Of a DNA stretch of 64,000 bases, positions 1 to 8,031 are shown piece by piece; positions within the stretch are counted from its first letter, which is position 1, and each line of letters begins with the position of its first letter. The DNA is taken from NCBI RefSeq assembly GCF_002968835.1, contig NZ_PKQK01000001.1:1550001-1614000 (forward strand), read 5' to 3'. A program made the translations under genes and the position numbers. The notes under the pieces are model-generated. The model had not been told where the DNA came from. It saw only the letters and a program-made list of their open reading frames with translations, and made no database searches. This stretch comes from Paenibacillus sp. PCH8. Its GTDB lineage: Bacteria > Bacillota > Bacilli > Paenibacillales > Paenibacillaceae.

Positions 1-1106
1 TCCAGTTCGGTGCCAAGTGGTTATCCATGGGCTGGCTGATCGAAGGCGTTCTGCTGGTCACGCTCGGACATCTGAAGCGGCTCAAATCGGTGGAACGTGC
101 CGGATGGGGCATCATGCTTCTATGTCTAATCACTTTCGTGTACTATGACCTGCTGGCGCTATTCTTCATCGGGGAACGTTCTTACTTCATGTTAAAATAC
201 TCCAGCATCACGCTGGGTACACTGCTTATTACACTGTATTATGCCTGGAATCGTAACCGTTCGGCACTCAAGGAGACATATCATTACAGCCCGCTGGAGC
301 TGAGTTGTCTGAACGGATTCAAGTACGTGACACTAGCGAATCTGTGGTTATACGTCATGTACGAATCGAATGAATTGTACGTGAGAGCTGTCGATGGGAC
401 ATTCCTGTTGTACATGTTCTACAAGCTGCTCATGTTCGCAGCACTCACGATTGCACTGGCCTATGGGCTGAGCAAAGTAAAGCTGCTACGAGAGCGATTC
501 GTACAGTTTTATACGACGATCCTGTACGCCATCGGCTGCTGTATCGCCTTGGCGGTGACGTTAACGATGCCGGCATTACAACCGGATGTTCAGCAGCACT
601 CTGCCGCAGAGATTGTAGGATTGTTGGTGCTGATCGTCTTTAACGTAGGGGTATTCTTTGCAGGAAGGGATCTGCTGATTGCTGGCATCCGCGGGCAGTT
701 CAAGAGTATTGAGTGGTACCCGGTGATTGCCGCGGTATATCTGTTGGGTGTCATTACCGTATTTCTGACGATCCAGTTCCAATGGGGTGATGTAGGGCTG
801 ATGTTCAGCCTGATCTATCTGCTGCTCGCGATTCTCTATATTGCCTATGGATTCCGTAGAAAATATGTCATGATTCGGCGTCTGGGCCTTGGCCTGACGT
901 TGTTCGCTACGGGTAAGATGGTGTTCTATGATGTGGGGATGCTCACCTCGGGCAGCAAAATCTTTGCCTATTTCAGCTTTGGCGTACTATTGCTTGGGAT
1001 CTCTTACCTGTATCAGAAGGTGTCCAGCCGGATGGAGGAAATACAGTCCAGAGAGGCAGCGAAGCCTGACGACGAAACGATTGTGCCTGAGGAAGAACAA
1101 GATTGA
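1..1106 (+). CDS. DUF2339-like multispanning membrane protein (3' part)
   Basis: The reading frame is open at the left edge of the window, so only the C-terminal part (about 368 residues) is present; the first in-window ATG is at 27. The visible part is almost entirely hydrophobic, with about ten predicted membrane segments, short charged loops, and an acidic tail after the last helix (ending in EEEQD). The last segment followed by a YLYQKVSSRMEE stretch resembles the end of DUF2339-type integral membrane proteins. No catalytic motif is visible and the function is unknown. A weak hairpin at about 1225-1260 may end the transcript. The family assignment is from memory of the pattern and is moderately certain. 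Confidence 0.7.
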   Translation, partial: QFGAKWLSMGWLIEGVLLVTLGHLKRLKSVERAGWGIMLLCLITFVYYDLLALFFIGERSYFMLKYSSITLGTLLITLYYAWNRNRSALKETYHYSPLELSCLNGFKYVTLANLWLYVMYESNELYVRAVDGTFLLYMFYKLLMFAALTIALAYGLSKVKLLRERFVQFYTTILYAIGCCIALAVTLTMPALQPDVQQHSAAEIVGLLVLIVFNVGVFFAGRDLLIAGIRGQFKSIEWYPVIAAVYLLGVITVFLTIQFQWGDVGLMFSLIYLLLAILYIAYGFRRKYVMIRRLGLGLTLFATGKMVFYDVGMLTSGSKIFAYFSFGVLLLGISYLYQKVSSRMEEIQSREAAKPDDETIVPEEEQD

Positions 1107-1361
1107 TTTTCATTTGGAGCGACCGTAGTGACATTTGCGATTATATGGGATGGTGTATTCATTGAGGAAATTGGGCGCCAGAAAGAAGCGGCGTTGACGT
1201 AGGTAATCGAAGTTTTCGCAACACCATATCATTGTATTGAAATGAGGCTCCGGGCTGCTGCTACCAGCAATCTGGGGCCTTATTGAATTGAGTCTATGGC
1301 GTAGCCTAATATGACATTCGTGAAACGTTTTGCGCGGAGATCACGTTATAATAGAGTAGAC

Positions 1362-1517
1362 TTAGGGCTGTATCTTCATTTGTAACCATGAGGTTTCGGC
1401 AGCCGATGTGCCTTTCAGTGATTCTCCGCCATCATCGTTCATACGGGAGAGCACAGTTAATGTCATGGACAGGGCGAAGGCGAGCAACACGGTTATGAAA
1501 ATGTTTTTTTTGTTCAT
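1362..1517 (-). CDS. putative small exported peptide (51 aa)
   Basis: A 51-codon frame starts at ATG 1517, with a purine-rich AGAGAGG ribosome site about 9 bases upstream. The product begins MNKKNIFITVLLAFALSMTL, a good signal peptide or single membrane anchor (basic start, about 16 hydrophobic residues). A short hydrophilic tail follows (NDDGGESLKGTSAAETSW...). It lies alone and divergent from the FHA gene. The layout resembles Phr-like pro-peptides or small membrane proteins, but no family is recognised. It is supported only by the start context and the signal-like sequence. Confidence 0.4.
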   Translation of the reverse strand: MNKKNIFITVLLAFALSMTLTVLSRMNDDGGESLKGTSAAETSWLQMKIQP

Positions 1518-1740
1518 AGGAAGGTACCTCTCTTGTTGAATGAGCTAAAGTAACCATCCGGTCGTTATGAGAAAAAAAGCACAACGTCTGGTATAGTAGA
1601 GTCAGTAGAACCAGAACTAAAACGTTCCTGTAACCTACTATATTCATGTATAGAGGCGCAAACAATGGAACAAATCTGATGATCTTATCATTATTGTTAC
1701 GAAATGTTTATAGAGATCGAGTGATCGTTGAAAGTGGGAG

Positions 1741-2418
1741 ATGAACATGCGGGAGACGGCAAAGATCGTCATTCGTACGCCAGGACAGGAAAGTGACGGC
1801 TCATTCGCTTATGTAAGCCAGGGTCGCTCCATTACAGTGGGGCGTTATACAGGCGGTAGTGAATTGGACTTGTCTGTCTATAATCAGATGATATCGAAGC
1901 GGCATTGCCGTATTCATTATGATGTGCAACAGCAGTTATGGATCGAGGATCTGGATAGTAAAAATGGAACCGAATTGAACGGGCAACGCCTCGTTCCCTA
2001 TGAGAAATATCCGTTTGCTGAGGGAGACAGCCTGACGTTAGTCAACGGCCTGATCCAGCTTCGCACGGAAGGCGATCTTGGAGAGACGAGGGAATATCGT
2101 GTATCTGATCTGTTGGGTGAAGGTGTTCGATTGCAGGATCACTTACAGACTGTACAGATCGGTGAAGTGGAGATTCCGTTGTCCAAGAAGGAATACCAGC
2201 TGTTCAAGTTGCTGTATAGTCAACTGGACCACTTTGTCACCCGAGAGCAGATTGTTGGTCAAGTGTGGCCTGAGCGGAGCATGCTGGAGAGTGAATCGGT
2301 AGGCATCGACGAGATTAACTCGTTAATCTATCGGACGAATCGCAAACTGGGTGTACATTTTACCATCAAGTCCGTGTATAAAAAAGGGGTATATATGAAG
2401 TCTCATGTCCCTGAGTGA
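1741..2418 (+). CDS. FHA domain protein with C-terminal winged-helix DNA-binding domain
   Basis: This is a 225-residue cytoplasmic protein. Residues about 25-100 form an FHA phosphothreonine-binding fold, with the family signatures GRYTGGSELDL, SKRHCRI and DLDSKNGTELNG. Residues about 135-222 match an OmpR-type trans_reg_C winged helix (PLSKKEYQLFKLLYSQ...VTREQIVGQVWP...INSLIYRTNRKLG...YKKGVYM). The combination suggests a transcription factor controlled by binding a phosphothreonine partner from a Hanks-type kinase pathway instead of by a receiver domain. No kinase gene is adjacent. The start is the ATG at 1741, with a GGGAG ribosome site immediately upstream. A hairpin terminator follows at 2430-2480. 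Confidence 0.9.
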   Translation: MNMRETAKIVIRTPGQESDGSFAYVSQGRSITVGRYTGGSELDLSVYNQMISKRHCRIHYDVQQQLWIEDLDSKNGTELNGQRLVPYEKYPFAEGDSLTLVNGLIQLRTEGDLGETREYRVSDLLGEGVRLQDHLQTVQIGEVEIPLSKKEYQLFKLLYSQLDHFVTREQIVGQVWPERSMLESESVGIDEINSLIYRTNRKLGVHFTIKSVYKKGVYMKSHVPE

Positions 2419-2429
2419 ATAATTATAAA

Positions 2430-2480
2430 GGGGAAGCTTCTGCTGGCGTCTGTGGACCGGAGGAGCTTCCCTTGTTATTA
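2430..2480 (+). terminator. intrinsic terminator after the FHA gene
   Basis: The arms GGGAAGCT and AGCTTCCC flank about 23 bases and are followed by TTGTTATT. It lies 12 bases past the FHA stop codon, between that gene and the methyltransferase. Confidence 0.65.
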
Positions 2481-2525
2481 TGGAGGTGCTTAATACCTCC
2501 TCAATAATCTCAAAGGGATGAGGTC

Positions 2526-3104
2526 ATGTTCATCGTTTATATGATTCCGTGGCTGATAGCCGTGGTGACACTTATAGCCGTTGTATCCATTGTACTCGTG
2601 AGTTGGAAGAATGGAATTTCACCGATGCCCACATCCAGCCGAGTCAGACAGGTAGTCATCCAGGAGGTGAACCGCATTCCGGGGTACGGAGATGTGTTTG
2701 AAGCGGGTTCGGGATGGGGCACGCTGGGGTTGGATGTCGTGAAACATTGTCCGGGGAAAAGGCTAACCGGAATCGAGAATTCAGTCATTCCCTTATGGTC
2801 TTCCCAATTGATTGCCTATCTTAGTGTTCGCTTACGTCGAGCCAAGGGAAAAAAGCACTCTCTCAAGGGCAGGTTGCGCTTCATGCGCGGGGATATCTAC
2901 ACCAGTTCCTACGAACATGCAGACTGCGTAATCTGTTATCTGTTCCCAGGTGCCATGACTAAACTGCTGGACAAGTTCAGTCGAGAGCTTCCGCCGGGTG
3001 CCAAGGTGATTAGCGTCTGTTTTGCCCTGCCAGAAAAAGAACCACTACGTACCATTACATGCCGGGATGCCTTGCGTACCAAGGTGTATGTCTACACGTT
3101 TTGA
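2526..3104 (+). CDS. membrane-anchored class I SAM-dependent methyltransferase
   Basis: This is a 192-residue protein with one N-terminal membrane helix (about residues 4-27), followed by a Rossmann methyltransferase core. The SAM-binding motif I is FEAGSGWGTLG at about residues 58-69. The acidic residue ending strand 2 is in GIENS, and the acidic post-II motif is RGDIY. The short core and anchor resemble FAM173/ATPSCKMT-like and related lysine or small-molecule methyltransferases. The substrate cannot be read from the sequence. GAGGT lies just before the ATG at 2526. The gene is probably monocistronic, since a hairpin terminator lies at 3181-3230. Confidence 0.8.
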   Translation: MFIVYMIPWLIAVVTLIAVVSIVLVSWKNGISPMPTSSRVRQVVIQEVNRIPGYGDVFEAGSGWGTLGLDVVKHCPGKRLTGIENSVIPLWSSQLIAYLSVRLRRAKGKKHSLKGRLRFMRGDIYTSSYEHADCVICYLFPGAMTKLLDKFSRELPPGAKVISVCFALPEKEPLRTITCRDALRTKVYVYTF

Positions 3105-3180
3105 GGAAAAGAAATGTATTATCTTCACCTCGGGCAGAGGGCTGTAATTCCCTGTAATTCTGGTTCCAGAAGAATAACGA

Positions 3181-3230
3181 AAAAGGCTCCGAACTCACTT
3201 GTGAAGTGAAGTCGGAGCCTGTTCTATTTT
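3181..3230. terminator. bidirectional terminator
   Basis: The inverted repeat GGCTCCGA / TCGGAGCC (3185-3192 and 3212-3219) has an A-run on the left and a T-rich run on the right. It can therefore end both the methyltransferase transcript (plus) and the lipoprotein operon (minus). Confidence 0.75.
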
Positions 3231-3278
3231 GCCTGCGCCTGAGAAGCGAGTTATGCGCTATCGCTCAGGCATCATGCC

Positions 3279-5582
3279 TTATTTTGCAAAATCCGTAGTG
3301 CCTGTGCTCTCAGAGGTTGTACCGGATTGCGATCTGTTTCTGCCGCCTCCGAATCCGCCTTGTCCACCGCCTCCACCAGGACCGCCCATACCTGTATTGG
3401 CTGTGGTTACACCAGATTCATTCACCCAAGTCACATTGCTTGTGGACTGGAATGCAACCACCTGAGTTCCATCACTGTAGGTACCTTCTGTGTAGAGACC
3501 ATCCACCGCTTTACCTGTAGACGTACCACCGGAGTAGATCACATAGGAGCCATCTTTCGCAAGATCGGGAGAGCTAATCACTACCGTCTGATAATCTTTG
3601 GCCGGGGCGAACGTCAGGATGTTGTTGCCTTCGCTGTTTTGTACATGGACAAGTGTTCCAGCTTTTTGCGTTGCAGGGAATGTCATCACAATGGTATTTT
3701 GCGTAGATGCATCGGATGTTCCTTGTGCCATGCCAGAGCTGCCGGCAGCCACGAGGTATCCACCGCTGATTTCAAATGTACCGTCATAATCCAATGCTCC
3801 GTTACCGTTATCTGTCGGTCCGTTCACAATAACCGTTCCGCCAGTCATGTTAATGGAACCATTGGAATCCAGTCCATCACCACCTGCGTTTACAGTGAGC
3901 GAACCTCCGTTAATGTGAAGTTCGTTATTGCTCGCTGCTGCACCGCCCATACCGCCCGGTCCACGTCCTTGCTGATTAGCATCTGTACCTTGGGATGCCT
4001 GATCGGTAGTCGATGTTGTACCTGTCGTTTCGGTTACAGAGATGTTGGATGTCGTTGCTGCATTGGTTGCTGTAGTAGCGCTATCTGTGCTTGCCACTGT
4101 ATTCGCAGCTGTTTCTGTCTCGCCACCTGCAGCATTTACGCCATCATCAGATGCCGTTACATCTATATCCCCATCGTTCAGGGTGATGATTGCACCTTCA
4201 AGTCCTTCATAGCTCTTCGCAATCGTGATGGTTCCACCGTTAATCGTAAGGGCCTGATCGGCATGAATGCCGTCATCACCAGATTCAATATTGAATGTTC
4301 CGTCATTGACTGTCACGTTATTGTTACTGTGCAGGGAATCATCCATGGAATCAATGGTATACGTACCGCCATTAACCGTAAGGTCTGTACCTGCTTTGAG
4401 TGCTTTGGCACTTGTGGACTCCGTTGCTGTTGTTGCAGTGTCCGCATCCGCATGGGTATCCGTTGTTGCTGTTGTGTTGGCAGAGTTGGATGCTGCTGCG
4501 CCGTTCGTATTAGCACCTGCACTCGTACCGCTGTTATTAGGCATCTCCGGCATATCGGCAGGAGGTTCGCCATCCGGTGGTGTACCCATATCGGTTGGAG
4601 GCGTACCGCCGCCCCATCCACCGCCGCCGCCAAATGGACCTTCTTCGACTTTGGTTGGTGCATTGACGCTACCGCCGGCAGTCACAATGTTGTATGTGTC
4701 GCCATCGGTAACGAGTGCGGTTTCGGCCTGAATACCATCATTGCCACTCTGGATATCGAAGGTACCTCCTGCAATAGCAACGTAACCTTTGGTGGTATCC
4801 GTGTCATTGGTGGATTTGATACCATCGCCTTTGGCTTGAATGGTAATCGTACCCGCCTGGATAGCAACCATATCTTTACCTTTGATGCCGTCATCGGCTG
4901 CTTTGACGCTGATGTTTCCGCTAATGATCTTCAGATCATCTTTGCTCGTAATCCCTTCATTATAGTTACCTGTGACGGTCAATTGACCTGCACCGTTGAA
5001 TGTAAGATCCGCTTTGCTGAAGATCGCAGCATCCGGCTCGTCTGTCGTAGCGTCGGCGTATACATACGTTTTGCCATCGGAAACGGTGTTCTTGGTTCCT
5101 TTTTCAAGTGTAATCACCGCTTTACCGGCTTTCTGAATATAGATGGCTGCACTGTCGTTATCATGGATGGTTGCTCCGTTCAGTACGAGATGTACGGTGC
5201 CCTTATCGGCAACGTTGACCACGATCTGGCCATCGGTTAGCTCACCGCTCAGTACATAGGTGCCTGCTTCGGAGATCGTTACCGATCCATTGGCTGCTTT
5301 GGCTCCCGAACCGGTTACCGTTGCAGTTGTGCCGTTCAGCTTGATCGTTGTGGAATCCGTTGCACTCCAGCTTACATTGGTATCGTCAGCATCCAGTGAG
5401 ACCAGATCTGCATATTTCACAGAAGTTTGCTCGCTGACGGATACCGTTTTGGTTGTTCCTGTCGTTGACGTTGCGGCATTGGCCGTCGTGTTGGTTGCTG
5501 CTGGAGCACTGCATGCCGCGAGCAGGGTAGTTATCATGGCGATGGACCAAAGTTTGCTGCCTGTTATCATTTTCTTCTTCAT
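3279..5582 (-). CDS. carbohydrate-binding beta-helix lipoprotein (DUF4353 / Cthe_2159-like)
   Basis: This is a 767-residue lipoprotein. The lipobox is LLAAC with the acylated Cys at residue 24. After a Ser/Thr/Ala linker, the rest consists of repeated short beta-strands of the type GTITIQAKGDGIKS, NDGTFNIESGDDGIHA and NGGSLTVNAGGDGLDS. These are right-handed beta-helix rungs with Gly-Asp-Gly turns, typical of DUF4353. The characterised Cthe_2159 relative binds cellulose and polygalacturonate. Low-complexity stretches interrupt the helix at about residues 318-395 (Gly/Pro/Met then Ala/Thr) and 490-555, and the C-terminus is Gly-rich (GGPGGGGGQGGFGGG). It is last in an operon with the VTC and DUF4956 genes (26-bp gap; GAAGGGAA ribosome site). 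The role is inferred as a surface polysaccharide-binding protein. Confidence 0.88.
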   Translation of the reverse strand: MKKKMITGSKLWSIAMITTLLAACSAPAATNTTANAATSTTGTTKTVSVSEQTSVKYADLVSLDADDTNVSWSATDSTTIKLNGTTATVTGSGAKAANGSVTISEAGTYVLSGELTDGQIVVNVADKGTVHLVLNGATIHDNDSAAIYIQKAGKAVITLEKGTKNTVSDGKTYVYADATTDEPDAAIFSKADLTFNGAGQLTVTGNYNEGITSKDDLKIISGNISVKAADDGIKGKDMVAIQAGTITIQAKGDGIKSTNDTDTTKGYVAIAGGTFDIQSGNDGIQAETALVTDGDTYNIVTAGGSVNAPTKVEEGPFGGGGGWGGGTPPTDMGTPPDGEPPADMPEMPNNSGTSAGANTNGAAASNSANTTATTDTHADADTATTATESTSAKALKAGTDLTVNGGTYTIDSMDDSLHSNNNVTVNDGTFNIESGDDGIHADQALTINGGTITIAKSYEGLEGAIITLNDGDIDVTASDDGVNAAGGETETAANTVASTDSATTATNAATTSNISVTETTGTTSTTDQASQGTDANQQGRGPGGMGGAAASNNELHINGGSLTVNAGGDGLDSNGSINMTGGTVIVNGPTDNGNGALDYDGTFEISGGYLVAAGSSGMAQGTSDASTQNTIVMTFPATQKAGTLVHVQNSEGNNILTFAPAKDYQTVVISSPDLAKDGSYVIYSGGTSTGKAVDGLYTEGTYSDGTQVVAFQSTSNVTWVNESGVTTANTGMGGPGGGGGQGGFGGGRNRSQSGTTSESTGTTDFAK

Positions 5583-5608
5583 ATTGGATCGTTCCCTTCA
5601 AATTTAAA

Positions 5609-6298
5609 TTAATAATCCGTTGTTGGACTCATGGTTAACGAGATATCCAGGTTGCCGTTCCGTGTACGGATGGCATCGAGGAATTCCTTTTGGCTAACAC
5701 TTTCGTGAATGGTTACACTGTAGACCAGCTCATACAGACTGCCGAGTTCGGTGGTTCTTATTTTTTTCAGATCAAAAGGTACGTTGAATGTATGGAAGAC
5801 TTCATTCAGTGCTTCTTCATAGCTCAAGTTCTCGGGGATGGTGACTTTCAGTGTTTTCAGCTGACTCTTCTTCCCGCCAAAGTTGAAGCGACTCAGGACA
5901 AACATCAGCACACACAGGATAATGGTGAACAGAACCGCGTATCCAAAAGCGCCTACACCGCAGGCAAGACCGGAAGCCATCGTGAACAATACGTAAGCAA
6001 TGTCCTTTGGGTCACCAGGGGCACTTCGGAATCGGATGATCGAGAAGGCACCTGCCAAGCTGAAAGCTCGTGCGATGTTGCTGCCGATGAGCAGGATGAT
6101 GATGGCGACAATAACGGGCAGGACGACCATTGTTAAGGTGAAGCTCTGGGAGTATGTGCTTTGGTTGGTCTTCATGTACGTGAGGCTGATGATCAAGCCC
6201 AGAATGATCGCAAGACCAATGGTGATGACTGCATTGCTGAACGTTAGATCGGTATCGGTTAAGGCTGAACTGAAAAGGGAATCAAGCATATAGGACAC
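5609..6298 (-). CDS. DUF4956 integral membrane protein
   Basis: This is a 229-residue protein with about four membrane helices (around residues 22-42, 56-76, 100-118 and 119-136). Between helices 2 and 3 lies the family signature AFSLAGAFSIIRFRSAPGDP. A soluble C-terminal domain (about 140-229) looks ACT-like, with alternating strands and helices. DUF4956 genes commonly neighbour VTC-domain polymerases, as here, where the two genes overlap by 17 bp. It may act as a membrane partner or channel for the polymerase product; this is inference. The start is GTG 6298, with ATG 6289 as an alternative. Confidence 0.88.
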   Translation of the reverse strand: MSYMLDSLFSSALTDTDLTFSNAVITIGLAIILGLIISLTYMKTNQSTYSQSFTLTMVVLPVIVAIIILLIGSNIARAFSLAGAFSIIRFRSAPGDPKDIAYVLFTMASGLACGVGAFGYAVLFTIILCVLMFVLSRFNFGGKKSQLKTLKVTIPENLSYEEALNEVFHTFNVPFDLKKIRTTELGSLYELVYSVTIHESVSQKEFLDAIRTRNGNLDISLTMSPTTDY

Positions 6299-7100
6299 GC
6301 TCTCTTTCTATGATCGTTTTATCTTGTTCTATGGATGGGTTGAAGTCGGTACCTGGCACAGGAATGCGCTCCGTCTGGTAATTCAGGTTCGTTGTTCTCG
6401 CCAGATGTCTGTACTCATTTCCGTATTTGGAGAACCCGGTACGATACAGACCATGCTCACAGAGCAGTTGCGACAGCCACAGCGGAACCGTTTTCTCGGC
6501 TTTCACTTCCATCAGCCACCGACCGTCTTTCACCAGCGGTTCACCGTAATCTCCCTGTTCCAGCTTCAGATCAGTTCTGCGGCTGCGAATGTTGGTGTCA
6601 AAGGTAATGCGGAGATCACGACTACTTTTATCGAACAGCGCTTTGCGTTCATACGCCAGATACACTTTTGGTTCAAGATCGTATAATCGAAGGAAGTATT
6701 TGATCTCTTCTACAACCTGTTTATTCATATAATCTGCCAGCTCTGGCGCCTGTCCCGAACGAACGAATTCGTAAGCTTCATCCAACTTCAAGGCTGTTCT
6801 GCGCTTGTTCACCAGGCCGAAAACTTTCTTTTTGATCTCCAGATACACTTTGGCATTCTCTTCAGGTACTCCATAAGCTCGCAGTCTCAGCTTCTCCTTG
6901 TATTTCGGTTTGGAGAGACTGGCACGGATCAACGAATCCTGTGGCGTGTCGAAGTACAGGTTGCTGATGGAGTAGTACTCATGTTTCTTGTTGTAGGCAT
7001 CCAGCTCCATGTATTTCAGCAGATCATTGTAGAAGTGTGCGTACTGCTCATCCGTCAGAAGATATTTGCTCTCATATCGGTTGAATACTTCAATAGCCAT
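6282..7100 (-). CDS. VTC-domain polyphosphate polymerase-like protein
   Basis: This 272-residue cytoplasmic protein covers a whole VTC (CYTH/triphosphate tunnel-like) domain. Recognisable elements include FNRYESKYLL near the N-terminus, YYSISNLYFDTP and KEKLRLRAYG. Others are the basic EIKKKVFGLVNKRR stretch, AYERKAL, LRITFDTNIRSRR and the acidic LMEVKAE strand. In yeast Vtc4 the equivalent basic tunnel polymerises ATP gamma-phosphate into polyphosphate; bacterial homologues are less characterised. It is first in the operon with DUF4956 and the beta-helix lipoprotein. The start ATG 7100 has AAAGGA 10 bases upstream. The promoter shares its architecture with that of the divergent two-component genes. 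Confidence 0.9.
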   Translation of the reverse strand: MAIEVFNRYESKYLLTDEQYAHFYNDLLKYMELDAYNKKHEYYSISNLYFDTPQDSLIRASLSKPKYKEKLRLRAYGVPEENAKVYLEIKKKVFGLVNKRRTALKLDEAYEFVRSGQAPELADYMNKQVVEEIKYFLRLYDLEPKVYLAYERKALFDKSSRDLRITFDTNIRSRRTDLKLEQGDYGEPLVKDGRWLMEVKAEKTVPLWLSQLLCEHGLYRTGFSKYGNEYRHLARTTNLNYQTERIPVPGTDFNPSIEQDKTIIERERVLYA

Positions 7101-7166
7101 GTGGATTCAGTCCTTTCGTTTGCGGGTTGTATGTTTTGTTCCATCGTGTATTGCTTCCATATCTGT

Positions 7167-7200
7167 ATCTTAGGGGTCTAACCTTGAATGAATCTTAAAT
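7167..7200 (-). promoter_or_regulatory. predicted promoter/operator of the VTC operon (mirror copy 1)
   Basis: Read on the minus strand, the sequence is TTAAGATTCATTCAAGGTT, then 7 bases, then TAAGAT as a -10. The 19-base element matches the plus-strand element at 7263-7281 at 18 of 19 positions, with the same 7-base spacing to its -10. It is a likely binding site for the neighbouring OmpR-type regulator covering the -35 region. This is inference. Confidence 0.6.
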
Positions 7201-7260
7201 GACTTTACATTGCGTTAACATTTTTTTACCTTCCTACTAATAGTACGGCTGCAAGAAATG

Positions 7261-7294
7261 AATTAAGATTGATTCAAGGTTCAATTGATAGAAT
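7261..7294 (+). promoter_or_regulatory. predicted promoter/operator of the two-component genes (mirror copy 2)
   Basis: TTAAGATTGATTCAAGGTT (7263-7281), then 7 bases, then TAGAAT (7289-7294). It mirrors the element at 7180-7198 on the other strand, which suggests co-ordinate control of the divergent operons, probably including autoregulation. Confidence 0.6.
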
Positions 7295-7350
7295 AGGTGA
7301 TATCCTGAAGGGTTCATGAAGACGAATAATTCAAGCAGAGGAATGAATAG

Positions 7351-8031
7351 ATGATGAGAATATTAATTGCGGAAGATGAGGTTCATTTGGCAGAGGCTGT
7401 ATCGCAGATTTTGAAAAAAAACAACTACTCCGTGGACATGGTCCACGACGGCAGATCAGGATTGGATTATGCGCAGAGCGGCATCTACGACCTGTTACTA
7501 CTCGACATCATGATGCCGGAGATGGACGGGATCACCGTCCTGAAGAAACTCCGAAGTGAAGGGAATCATACACCCGTCATTCTGCTCACTGCGAAAGGTG
7601 AACTATCGGACAAAGTCACAGGTCTCGATTATGGTGCCGATGATTATATCGCCAAGCCTTTTGCCACAGAGGAATTATTGGCTCGGATTCGTGCAGCCTT
7701 ACGGCGGAAGGGCGAAGTGGTTCCTGAGGATGGGCTGAAGTTTGGTGATATGGAACTGAATACAACCCAATTGAAACTGAGTGTTCAGGGCAAGGAGATT
7801 AAGCTGAATCTGAAGGAGAATGAGTTGTTGGAGCTGTTGATCAACCGCAAACAGGCGATTACCTCCAAAGAGCAGATTATTGAGAAGTTATGGGGATTCG
7901 ATTCGGAAGTGGAGTATAACAATGTGGAGGTCTACATCTCGTTTTTACGCAAAAAATTAACCTTCCTGAATTCTGCCGTCCGCATTAACACCATTCGGGG
8001 TGTCGGGTATGTACTTGAGGTGACGTCCTAA
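7351..8031 (+). CDS. OmpR/PhoB-family response regulator
   Basis: This is a 226-residue two-domain regulator. The receiver spans residues 1-118, with acidic pocket E8/D9, phosphoacceptor D52 (LLLLDIMMPEMDG), T80 and K102 (AKPF). The winged-helix effector spans about 130-225 and ends RGVGYVLEV. The tandem ATG starts (7351/7354) follow an AGAGG ribosome site. The stop overlaps the ATG of the kinase gene, so the two are translationally coupled. The mirrored promoter elements between this pair and the VTC operon suggest that it controls both. Confidence 0.95.
   Translation: MMRILIAEDEVHLAEAVSQILKKNNYSVDMVHDGRSGLDYAQSGIYDLLLLDIMMPEMDGITVLKKLRSEGNHTPVILLTAKGELSDKVTGLDYGADDYIAKPFATEELLARIRAALRRKGEVVPEDGLKFGDMELNTTQLKLSVQGKEIKLNLKENELLELLINRKQAITSKEQIIEKLWGFDSEVEYNNVEVYISFLRKKLTFLNSAVRINTIRGVGYVLEVTS

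Noticed and set aside
1220..1265. Terminator after the first membrane protein gene
   Set aside because: A stem with one G-U pair can be drawn (AGGCTCC/GGGGCCT), but the following bases are not T-rich. It is mentioned only as weak.
3327..5240. Long plus-strand open frame of 637 codons opposite the beta-helix lipoprotein gene
   Set aside because: It is antisense to a convincing lipoprotein gene rich in Ala/Thr/Asp/Gly codons. Its product is a Cys/Arg/Ile-rich composition without domains or a ribosome site.
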